This document shows, piece after piece, positions 5,617 through 12,095 of a DNA stretch of 12,095 bases. The translations under genes were made by a program, and so were the position numbers. Numbering within the stretch: position 1 is the first letter of the stretch; each line of letters opens with the position of its first letter. The notes below the pieces were generated by a model that saw only the letters and a list, made by a program, of their open reading frames with translations, did not search any database and had not been told where the DNA came from. Origin of the DNA: an uncultured Cardiobacterium sp. (GTDB lineage: Bacteria; Pseudomonadota; Gammaproteobacteria; Cardiobacteriales; Cardiobacteriaceae); contig NZ_CALJAH010000276.1 of the NCBI RefSeq assembly GCF_938028185.1, positions 1 through 12,095 on the forward strand, written 5' to 3'.

Positions 5617-7185
5617 ATGAAAAAGCTGCTTGTTACCACACTGGTATTGCTTGCCATCAATGCCCAGGCGGAAAGTGTCTTCCGTCGCGGCAATGGCTCC
5701 GAGCCGAAAAGCATTGACCCGCAATTGGCGACAGAAAATGCCGGTTCGGCGATTATTTATGACAATTTCGAGGGTTTGACCACCACCAATGCCAAAGGTG
5801 AAGTCATCCCCGGCGTCGCCGAAAAATGGGAAGTTTCCGATGACGGCAAAATTTATACTTTCCATCTGCGCGACAATGCCAAATGGTCCAATGGCGAGCC
5901 GGTGACGGCGGATGATTTTGTCTATGCCTGGCAACGCGCGGTCAATCCCGCCACCGGCGGTGAATATGCCTTCATTCTTTATCCGGTGAAAAATGCTGAG
6001 GCGATTGCCAGCGGGCAGGAAAAGCATCTGGAAGCGCTCGGCATCAAGGCATTGGACGAGCGCACCCTGCAAGTCGAACTGAATTATCCGACGCCGTATT
6101 TCCCCGGCCTGATGACGCATTACACCACCTATCCCGTCCCGCGCAAAACGGTCGAACAATTCGGCGACAAATGGACACGGCCAGAGCATATCGTCAGTAA
6201 TGGCGCCTATCACTTGAGTGAATGGAAACCGCAGGCGAGCATTACCGCAGAAAAATCGCCGACTTACTGGAATCACGACCACGTCGCCATTGACAAAGTC
6301 ATCTACTATCCGATTGAGCAGGAAAGCACCGCCTTTAACCGCTATCGCGCCGGGGAAGTGGATTACGTCGAATCCCTTTCCCCGGAAAGTCTGGAAATTG
6401 CCAAAAAAGAATACGCCGACCAGTTGCACATAGAGCCCTTCCTCGCCACCTACTGGATTGGCTTTAACCTGACCAAGCCGCCGTTCAAGGATAATCCCAA
6501 ATTGCGCGAAGCGCTGACGCTGGCGATTGACCGCACGGTAATTACCGAAAAAATCCTGAAAGCCGGACAAATCCCCACCTATGGTCTGGTACCGCCTTCC
6601 ACCCATAATAGCGACCCCTATCAGCCGGAATACAGCAAACTGGATCGCAAGGAACAAATTGCCCGTGCGCAGGCACTCTATGCCGAAGCCGGATATTCCA
6701 AAGAAAAACCGCTGAAAGTTTCCATTATTTACAACACCAGCGATGCCCACAAAAAGATCATGGTGGCAGTCGCGGCGATGTGGAAACAGGTACTCGGCGT
6801 ACAAACCGAACTGAATAACCAGGAATGGAAAGTCATGCTCGCCAACATGGCACAAAAAGACGACCAGGCCTATCGCTACTCCTGGAATGGCGACTATGAC
6901 GATCCCTATACCTTCCTCGAAATCTTCCAGCAAAATTCCGAAGTCAATTACTCCGGCTACCAGAATCCCGCCTACGATGCCCAACTGAAAGAAGCGGCAG
7001 CCACGCCCGACCTCGCCGCGCGGGCAAAACTGCTGCAAGCGGCGGAAAAAACCGTCATTGACGACTACGCCGTTGCCCCGCTGTACCATTACGTCACCGT
7101 GCGCCTGCTCAAGCCACAATTCAAAGGCTACGCAGGCAATGCCCTCGGCATCGTGCGCACCCAGGATTTACACATCGAACCATGA
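5617..7185 (+). CDS. oppA: Periplasmic oligopeptide-binding protein, OppA family (first of two)
   Basis: This is a 522-residue family 5 extracellular solute-binding protein that captures peptides for an Opp-type ABC importer. A clean signal peptide (MKKLLVTTLVLLAINAQA) is cut before Glu19, with no lipobox cysteine. The family signature spans EKWEVSDDGKIYTFHLRD and the following NAKWSNGEPVTADDFVYAW. The block SWNGDYDDPYTFL contains Trp423 and Asp426. These align with Trp416 and Asp419 of mature Salmonella OppA, where the Asp binds the peptide's free amino end, so peptide binding is likely. The ATG at 5617 follows GAGG (5607-5610) and starts exactly at the signal peptide; upstream in-frame codons add nothing plausible. 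The next gene, a paralogue, starts 7 bp later. No permease or ATPase genes adjoin. Codons end in A or T more often than in the paralogue. The symbol is at family level; MppA-like specificity is possible. Confidence 0.92.
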   Translation: MKKLLVTTLVLLAINAQAESVFRRGNGSEPKSIDPQLATENAGSAIIYDNFEGLTTTNAKGEVIPGVAEKWEVSDDGKIYTFHLRDNAKWSNGEPVTADDFVYAWQRAVNPATGGEYAFILYPVKNAEAIASGQEKHLEALGIKALDERTLQVELNYPTPYFPGLMTHYTTYPVPRKTVEQFGDKWTRPEHIVSNGAYHLSEWKPQASITAEKSPTYWNHDHVAIDKVIYYPIEQESTAFNRYRAGEVDYVESLSPESLEIAKKEYADQLHIEPFLATYWIGFNLTKPPFKDNPKLREALTLAIDRTVITEKILKAGQIPTYGLVPPSTHNSDPYQPEYSKLDRKEQIARAQALYAEAGYSKEKPLKVSIIYNTSDAHKKIMVAVAAMWKQVLGVQTELNNQEWKVMLANMAQKDDQAYRYSWNGDYDDPYTFLEIFQQNSEVNYSGYQNPAYDAQLKEAAATPDLAARAKLLQAAEKTVIDDYAVAPLYHYVTVRLLKPQFKGYAGNALGIVRTQDLHIEP

Positions 7186-7192
7186 GAACCCC

Positions 7193-8770
7193 ATGAAAAA
7201 AACACTGCTCCTCACCACCGCCCTCCTGCTCGCCGCCACCAGCGGCGCGCAGGCCGAGACCGTCTTCCGCCGCAGCAACGACGCCGAACCCGCCAGCATG
7301 GACCCACAACTGGCGCAGGGAATGCCGGAAATGCACATCCTGCGCGATATGTTCGTCGGCCTCGTCGATGAAGACGCGGGCGCGCACCTCATCCCCGGCG
7401 TCGCCGAACGCTGGGACATCTCCGACGACGGCAAAACCTGGACCTTCCACCTGCGCGACAATGCCTGGTCAGACGGCGCTCCAGTCACTGCGGGCGATTT
7501 CGTCTATGCCTGGCGACGCGCGGTCGATCCGGCAGTCGGCAGCAAATACAGCTTCTTCCTCTACCCGGTAAAAAACGCCAAAACCATCGCCGAAGGCAAT
7601 GCGGCGGTCGATACCCTCGGCGTCAGCGCCGCTGATGACAAAACGCTGGTGGTCGAACTGAACGAACCGACGCCCTACTTCCCCGGCCTGCTCATCAACG
7701 CCGTCACCTACCCCGTACCGCAGCACATCATCGAAAAACAGGGCAAAGACTGGACGCGCCCCGAAAACCTCATCGGCAACGGCGCCTTCAAAATGCGCGA
7801 ATGGAAACCGCAGTCGCGCATCATCCTCGAAAAATCCGCCAACTACTATGGCGCGCAGGATGTGCAGCTTGACAAGGTCATCTACTACGTCAGCGAAGAC
7901 AAAAACGCCGAACTGCAACGCTACCGCGCGGGCGAGCTGGACTGGACGGCAGACGTGCCGAACGACCAAATCAAATGGCTGCGCGAAAACCTCGGCGAAG
8001 AGCTGCACATCCACAACTACCTCGGCACCTTCTACTTCGGCTACAACCTCACCAAACCGCCATTCAAGGACAACCCCAAACTGCGCGAAGCACTGAGCCT
8101 CGCCATCGACCGCGAACGCATCGTCAAAAACATCACCGCCAGCGGCGAACAACCCGCCTACGGCTTCGTCCCCCCCGGCATCAGCGGCTACACCCCCTAC
8201 CAGCCCGAATACGCCAACTGGGACCGGCAAAAACGCCTCGAAAAAGCCAAGGCACTCTACGCGGAAGCCGGCTACAGCAAAGAAAACCCGCTACGGGTCG
8301 AACTGCTCTACAACACCAACGACAACAACAAAAAAGTCGCCATCGCCGTCGCCGCCCTGTGGAAAGACGCACTCGGCGTCGAAACCAGCCTGATTAACAA
8401 AGAATGGAAGGCATACCTGAACGACCGCCGCGAATACAACACCCAAGTCTTCCGCGGCTCGTGGATGGGCGACTACGACGACGCCAACACCTTCCTTGAC
8501 CTCTTTGTCAGCGGCGGCGGCAGCAACACCATCGGCCTGAACGACGCGGCATACGACAAACTGCTCGCTGAAGCCGCGCGCGAAACCGACGGCACAAAAC
8601 GCGCCGCCATCCTGCAACAGGCGGAAAAACGGCTGATCGACCACCATGACCTCGTCCCGGTGTTTTTCTTCGTCTCCAAACACCTGGTGAAGCCGTATGT
8701 CAAAGGCTACGAAGAAAACGTGATGAACCACTGGCCGAGCAAATACATCCGCATCGAAAAAGAACAATAA
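7193..8770 (+). CDS. oppA: Periplasmic oligopeptide-binding protein, OppA family (second of two)
   Basis: This 525-residue paralogue of the preceding gene is collinear with it over its whole length. Shared blocks include GVAERWDISDDGKTWTFHLR, EPTPYFPGL, NLTKPPFKDNPKLREAL and ALYAEAGYSKE. The signal peptide MKKTLLLTTALLLAATSGAQA is cut before Glu22, leaving a mature protein of 504 residues, the same as its neighbour by my count. The amino-end-binding block reads SWMGDYDDANTFL, keeping Trp424 and Asp427 but differing around them, so the two proteins may prefer different peptides. It starts 7 bp after the first gene's stop with only a weak GAGAA ribosome site, which suggests translational coupling in a two-gene operon. 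A strong terminator follows. Codons are much richer in C-ending forms than in the first copy, unexpected for a recent duplication. Confidence 0.92.
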   Translation: MKKTLLLTTALLLAATSGAQAETVFRRSNDAEPASMDPQLAQGMPEMHILRDMFVGLVDEDAGAHLIPGVAERWDISDDGKTWTFHLRDNAWSDGAPVTAGDFVYAWRRAVDPAVGSKYSFFLYPVKNAKTIAEGNAAVDTLGVSAADDKTLVVELNEPTPYFPGLLINAVTYPVPQHIIEKQGKDWTRPENLIGNGAFKMREWKPQSRIILEKSANYYGAQDVQLDKVIYYVSEDKNAELQRYRAGELDWTADVPNDQIKWLRENLGEELHIHNYLGTFYFGYNLTKPPFKDNPKLREALSLAIDRERIVKNITASGEQPAYGFVPPGISGYTPYQPEYANWDRQKRLEKAKALYAEAGYSKENPLRVELLYNTNDNNKKVAIAVAALWKDALGVETSLINKEWKAYLNDRREYNTQVFRGSWMGDYDDANTFLDLFVSGGGSNTIGLNDAAYDKLLAEAARETDGTKRAAILQQAEKRLIDHHDLVPVFFFVSKHLVKPYVKGYEENVMNHWPSKYIRIEKEQ

Positions 8771-8779
8771 ACCCGCAAA

Positions 8780-8806
8780 AAACCGCCCTCCAGGGCGGTT
8801 TCTTTT
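8780..8806. terminator. Bidirectional intrinsic terminator
   Basis: AAACCGCCCT (8780-8789) pairs perfectly with AGGGCGGTTT (8792-8801) around a CC loop and is followed by CTTTTT. It starts 9 bases after the stop of the second oppA-like gene. On the minus strand the same stem is followed by a T-run, from the A-run at 8777-8782, so it also ends the converging ATPase gene that stops at 8814. Confidence 0.9.
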
Positions 8807-8813
8807 TATTCAC

Positions 8814-9569
8814 TCATTCTTGATGACACGGACACACTGGTATCACCGCCGTGTAGGCGCTCGGCGTGGTGACAATCTCCGCCTCGATTTCATACACCGC
8901 GCGCAGGCTGTCGGGCGAGACCACTTCGGCAAATGCGCCCTGTCCGGCGACGTGGCCTTTGTTCAAGAGCAGTATCGTCTGTGTATGCCGCGCGGCGAGA
9001 TTCAAATCGTGGATGGCTATCACCACTAAAGCGCCAGTGCGCGCCACGTAAGCGCCGAGGCGGTCGAACACTTGCATCTGGTGGCGGATGTCGAGCGCGC
9101 TGGTCGCTTCATCGAGCAGTAGCAGTTTCGGCTCACGCAGGAGGCGTTGTGCCAGCAGCACCAGTTGTTGCTGCCCGCCGGAGAGGCGCGTCATGCAGCG
9201 GTCGTGCAGGTGACCGATGCGGAAGTCGTCCAGGATGGCGCAGGCGGCGTCAATCAGTTTGTGGCCGACGCGCAGACCGAGTTGTTCGTGATGACCGAGC
9301 AGCACGGTTTCCAGCACGCTCAGCTCCGCGCTTACCTGGCAGTTCTGCGGCATGAAGCCGATGTCGCGCAGGCTGACTGGCGCGCCCTGCCAGTGAATCG
9401 TGCCGCTGAAGCGCTGCACGGAGGCGATGCTTTTGATGAGGGTGGATTTGCCGGTGCCGTTCGGGCCGATGAGGCCGACTATCTGCCCCGGCTCCAGCCG
9501 CGCGGTGATGTCGCGCAGGATGGGGGTTTTGCCGTAGCTGACGGCGACGTGTGCGAGTTCGAGGCTCAT
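8814..9569 (-). CDS. ABC transporter ATP-binding protein, FecE/FepC type
   Basis: This 251-residue ATPase should drive the iron-type importer encoded with it. All nucleotide-binding motifs are intact: Walker A GPNGTGKST (35-43), Q-loop Gln75 in FMPQN, signature LSGGQ (129-133), Walker B LLLLDE (149-154) followed by ATSALD, and the switch His187 in AIHD. Length and order match ATPases of the Fe(III)-siderophore, haem and cobalamin importers (FecE, FepC, BtuD). The ATG at 9569 overlaps the permease stop by 4 bp (ATGA), so the two are translationally coupled. The C-terminal tail ends VIPVCPCHQE, with two closely spaced cysteines. It ends at the bidirectional terminator shared with the oppA-like operon. 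The substrate cannot be told from the ATPase. Confidence 0.92.
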   Translation of the reverse strand: MSLELAHVAVSYGKTPILRDITARLEPGQIVGLIGPNGTGKSTLIKSIASVQRFSGTIHWQGAPVSLRDIGFMPQNCQVSAELSVLETVLLGHHEQLGLRVGHKLIDAACAILDDFRIGHLHDRCMTRLSGGQQQLVLLAQRLLREPKLLLLDEATSALDIRHQMQVFDRLGAYVARTGALVVIAIHDLNLAARHTQTILLLNKGHVAGQGAFAEVVSPDSLRAVYEIEAEIVTTPSAYTAVIPVCPCHQE

Positions 9570-10744
9570 CCTTCGTTCCTCCTGCCGCTGCGGATGATGA
9601 TGCCAAAGAGCATCGGCACCCCGGCGACGGCGGTGATGATGCCGACGGGGATTGCGCCGCCGGGCGAGATGATTTTGCCGAAGACGGAGGCGCCGATGAG
9701 GATGACCGCACCGGTGACTGCGGCGAGCGGCAGGGCAAAGCGGTGGTCTTCGCCGACGAGCGAGCGCGCCATGTGCGGCGCAATCAGGCCGACAAAGCCG
9801 ATGGTGCCGACGAAGGACACGGCGGCGGCGGTGAGCAGCGCGACGATGATGAAGCTGCGCTTGCGCAGTTTATCGACGTTGATGCCGAGGCTCATCGCGT
9901 TGGCGTCGCCGAGGCGCAGTGTGGTCAGCGCCCAGGTGTCAAAGATGATAAACGGCACGCAGACGAGCAGGGTGGCGAGGCCGACCGCGACCGAGGTCCA
10001 GCTCGCTTTCAGCAGGTTGCCAAAGAGCCAGAAGACGATTTGCTGTGACGCTTCCGGCGTGGCGAGGAATTGCAGCAGCGATTGCAGCGACTGGAAGAAA
10101 AACAGCACGGCAATGCCGCCGAGGACGAGGATGGCGGGCGTGGCGCTGCGCAGGATGGCGATGAGGTAAATCAGGCCACAGGAGCCGATGGTCATCGCAA
10201 AGGCGGCGGCGGGAACGATGAGGAAGCCGAACCAGGCGTGCGCCGCCAGCCCCGGCACCATGCCGCCAAACATGATGGCGAGCGCCGCGCCAAAGCCGGC
10301 GGCGGCAGAGAAGCCGAGGGTAAACGGGCTGGCAAGCGGGTTGGCGAGGATGGTCTGCATCTGCAAGCCGGCGAGGCCGAGGCAACAGCCGACGAGTATC
10401 CCGGTCAGCGTCTGCGGCATCCGCAGTCCCCAGAGAATCGTCACCAGCTTGCGCAGCCGTGCCTCATCGGCAAAGGTATCCTGCAAACCGCGCCAGAGTG
10501 ATTCCAGCCCGGCGGGCGCGGCTGGCAGCGCACCGAGCGCCTGACTGGCGACGCTGCTGCGGTCGGTATCAAAAAACGGCCCGGCGCGCAGCGCCTTGAA
10601 AATATCGGCCAGCGGCATCCCGGACGGGCCGGTGGCAAGGTCGGCCAGCGCCAGCGCGAGCAGCACGAGCGCGGCGACGGCGAGCAACAGCAGCCGCCGG
10701 TCGGCATTGCGCTGGTAACTGCCGTGAATGGAGGCGGGGGTCAT
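9566..10744 (-). CDS. FecCD-type ABC transporter permease with an enlarged first loop
   Basis: This 392-residue membrane protein belongs to the BtuC/FecCD permease family, which moves Fe(III)-chelates, haem or cobalamin across the inner membrane as a homodimer. After a short cytoplasmic start, helix 1 (about residues 17-37) is followed by a polar stretch of roughly 75 residues before LRMPQTLTGILVGCCLGLAG. Family blocks then follow: QTILANPLASPFTLGFSAAA, LGDANAMSLGINVDKLR (part of the ATPase-contact region), GTIGFVGLIAPHMARSLVGEDHR and GAIPVGIITAVAGVPMLFGIII. The usual RLPR motif reads RMPQ here. In BtuC the stretch between helix 1 and that motif is only about 30 residues. GAGGA lies 6 bases before the ATG at 10744. 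It overlaps the ATPase gene by 4 bp; the binding protein gene lies 211 bp upstream. Confidence 0.91.
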   Translation of the reverse strand: MTPASIHGSYQRNADRRLLLLAVAALVLLALALADLATGPSGMPLADIFKALRAGPFFDTDRSSVASQALGALPAAPAGLESLWRGLQDTFADEARLRKLVTILWGLRMPQTLTGILVGCCLGLAGLQMQTILANPLASPFTLGFSAAAGFGAALAIMFGGMVPGLAAHAWFGFLIVPAAAFAMTIGSCGLIYLIAILRSATPAILVLGGIAVLFFFQSLQSLLQFLATPEASQQIVFWLFGNLLKASWTSVAVGLATLLVCVPFIIFDTWALTTLRLGDANAMSLGINVDKLRKRSFIIVALLTAAAVSFVGTIGFVGLIAPHMARSLVGEDHRFALPLAAVTGAVILIGASVFGKIISPGGAIPVGIITAVAGVPMLFGIIIRSGRRNEG

Positions 10745-10782
10745 AAAAAGTCCTCAAAGAATTAACGTATCGGGAGTGTAGC

Positions 10783-10859
10783 CGTAGGGTGTGTGGCGGG
10801 ATCGCCGACACGCACGCGGAGCTTATCGGGATGCGCGTGCCTACGGCATACACCCTACG
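10783..10859. repeat. Second REPIN-like inverted repeat
   Basis: CGTAGGGTGT (10783-10792) is the exact reverse complement of ACACCCTACG (10850-10859). As in the element at 4505-4571, GTAG followed by GG begins each end. Inside, GTGTGGCG pairs with CGCCGACAC around a GGAT loop (10791-10811), and a smaller TGCC/GGCA hairpin faces it on the right. It probably belongs to the same REP class in a more diverged form. It lies just upstream of the FecCD permease gene. Confidence 0.55.
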
Positions 10860-10875
10860 AGAATCGAATAACGCA

Positions 10876-10900
10876 CGCCTTGGCATATCCTGCCAAGGCG
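10876..10900. other. Perfect 10-bp hairpin in the importer's intergenic gap
   Basis: CGCCTTGGCA (10876-10885) pairs perfectly with TGCCAAGGCG (10891-10900) around a five-base loop TATCC. No T-run follows on the minus strand, so it is not a standard terminator. It may stabilise the 3' end of the binding-protein mRNA, or belong to the adjacent palindromic repeat. Confidence 0.5.
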
Positions 10901-10915
10901 CATCCTATATACGAC

Positions 10916-10951
10916 AAACCGGGCGGGCAGAAATATATCCGCCCGCGGTTT
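10916..10951 (-). terminator. Possible attenuating terminator after the binding-protein gene
   Basis: On the minus strand, AAACC-GC-GGGCGG (10951-10939) pairs with CCGCCC-GGTTT (10926-10916). A two-base GC bulge interrupts the left arm and the loop is about 12 bases. Only three T residues follow, so termination is probably partial. It starts 5 bp after the stop codon of the binding-protein gene. Such a leaky stop would let the binding protein be made in excess over the permease and ATPase. Confidence 0.5.
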
Positions 10952-10955
10952 TCCA

Positions 10956-12053
10956 TTATTTCCCCGGCTGATAACGGGTCATAAAAACACCGTCCGCTTC
11001 AATCGGCAGCCATTTCTTGTAATACTCCTGCAAATTCTGCACCGGATCGACATCCTTGAAAGCGTCAGGATAAAGCTGCTTGGCGATAAATTGCGCATAA
11101 ACATAATCGGAAAGGGTGCGTGCGCCGCCGTGATAAATCGCAAAAACATTATCCGTTTTTACCGCAGGCAAATCCGCCCAGCCGGGGCGTTTCAGATAAG
11201 CGGCAATGCGTTCATTGACGGTTTTGGAGTCGGCAGAAAAACCGACGGCGACCGCCTGCGGCTTGTTCTTCCATTCCGAACCGGCGAGGAAAATTAAATC
11301 CGGCGCTTCGGCGAGGATATATTCCGGGCTGAGTGGTGCTGCGCCTTTCACCTGTCCGGCAGCGATATTCTTCCCGCCCAGTTTTTCCAAAAGCGCGCCC
11401 CACATCGTGTTGCCATAAGAATTGCCGAAAGTATCCGCACCATTTTGTGCGAGCTCAACGTAAACTTTTTTCGGCGACGGTTTCAATTTTTCGATGCGCT
11501 TTTCAATATCGGCGAAGGCATTCTTGTAATTGTCGGCCAGTTCCTGCGCGCGCTGTTCCTGTCCCAGCAATTTTCCCAATACCAACGTGGAAATAGTATG
11601 TTTCTCTACCGTTTGCGCATTGTAATCGAGGACGACATAGGGAATGCCCGCCGCATCGAGTTGCTTCACCGACTCTCCCAGTCCTTCATAATTCCAGACG
11701 CCGAGGATAACCAAATCGGGATTGGTGGCGATGATTTTTTCAATGGAAAACGTGCCGTCTTCGGTATTGCCAATATCGGGAATCTCTTTCAGTTTCGGCA
11801 GCGCTTTTTCATAAAGCGCGTATTGCTGCGGCCGCCAGTCTTTCCAGGTGGAAAGGGCAAGGGCGACGACCTTGTCCATCGCATCCTTGCCGCCAATGGC
11901 AAGATAATCTTCATAATAAAAACCGAGCACGATGCGCTCCGGCACTTTGGGTACGGTGACGGTGCGACCAACGACGTCGGTAGCGGTGATTTCGGCAAAG
12001 GCGGGGGCGGCGGCGGTGAATGCCAGCGCGGCGGCGAGCAGGAGCTTCTTCAT
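10956..12053 (-). CDS. Periplasmic substrate-binding protein of an Fe(III)-chelate-type ABC importer
   Basis: This 365-residue protein is a class III (BtuF/FhuD/FepB-like, PF01497 type) binding protein. The signal peptide MKKLLLAAALAFTAAAPAFA is cut before Glu21, with no lipobox cysteine, so it is free in the periplasm. The mature start ITATDVVGRTVTVPKVPERI is the classic opening of the family. It is followed by IEKIIATNPDLVILGVWNYE and, in the second lobe, LSPEYILAEAPDLIFLAGSE. The ATG at 12053 has AAGAGG 5 bases upstream. Context with a FecCD permease and FecE-type ATPase makes uptake of a ferric chelate or haem most likely. Cobalamin or an oxyanion such as molybdate (H. influenzae MolBCA uses the same fold) cannot be excluded. 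The promoter lies outside the window; only 42 bases upstream are visible, without a recognisable Fur box. Confidence 0.9.
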   Translation of the reverse strand: MKKLLLAAALAFTAAAPAFAEITATDVVGRTVTVPKVPERIVLGFYYEDYLAIGGKDAMDKVVALALSTWKDWRPQQYALYEKALPKLKEIPDIGNTEDGTFSIEKIIATNPDLVILGVWNYEGLGESVKQLDAAGIPYVVLDYNAQTVEKHTISTLVLGKLLGQEQRAQELADNYKNAFADIEKRIEKLKPSPKKVYVELAQNGADTFGNSYGNTMWGALLEKLGGKNIAAGQVKGAAPLSPEYILAEAPDLIFLAGSEWKNKPQAVAVGFSADSKTVNERIAAYLKRPGWADLPAVKTDNVFAIYHGGARTLSDYVYAQFIAKQLYPDAFKDVDPVQNLQEYYKKWLPIEADGVFMTRYQPGK

Positions 12054-12095
12054 GTAAACCTCTTGAATGCAAGGGAAAAGGGAGCCGGAAATGGC

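Noticed and set aside
5602..7119. A 505-codon open frame on the minus strand opposite the first oppA-like gene.
   Set aside because: It has the same cause: an antisense shadow, rich in Gly, Phe and Val, without a family match or a good ribosome site.

Overview
The window looks like ordinary chromosomal DNA from a GC-rich Gram-negative proteobacterium. The support is a bacterial A-type RNase P RNA, a CcoS subunit for cytochrome cbb3 oxidase assembly, and several Sec signal peptides ending in AxA that lack a lipobox cysteine. My impression is a gammaproteobacterium such as the Cardiobacteriaceae, but nothing here proves the genus.

Layout. A GC-rich palindromic element (102-140) follows the end of lemA (minus strand, 147-728). 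lemA and rnpB (RNase P RNA, 824-1156) diverge from a 95-bp region in which both predicted promoters use the same palindromic -35 hexamer. tRNA-Arg(CCU) (1177-1250) lies 20 bp after rnpB. Next is an oligopeptidase B-like S9 serine peptidase with a signal peptide (1483-3627), closed by a hairpin terminator. An AT-rich Imm11/DUF1629-like immunity gene (3709-4452) follows; its reading frame is broken by an in-frame TAG at codon 24. A REPIN-like inverted repeat (4505-4571) separates it from the minus-strand pair ccoS (5439-5263, only 58 codons) and a TauE/SafE-like membrane protein (5266-4613), which overlap by 4 bp. Two tandem oligopeptide-binding proteins of the OppA family (5617-7185 and 7193-8770) run divergently from ccoS and end at a strong bidirectional terminator. 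The right end is a minus-strand Fe(III)-chelate-type ABC importer: binding protein (12053-10956), a 211-bp gap rich in hairpins, FecCD permease (10744-9566) and ATPase (9569-8814).

How they fit together. The exported peptidase and the two peptide-binding proteins suggest a peptide-scavenging lifestyle. No oppBCDF membrane or ATPase genes are present, so the binding proteins must use a transporter encoded elsewhere. The iron-type importer is complete in minimal form: binding protein, one permease that would homodimerise, and one ATPase. ccoS and its neighbour are the tail of the usual cbb3 oxidase assembly set, without ccoI or ccoGH beside them.

I see no CRISPR array, insertion sequence, prophage or clear novel multi-gene system. 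The most interesting points are the shared -35 between lemA and rnpB, the interrupted and probably transferred immunity gene, and the REPIN-like repeats.
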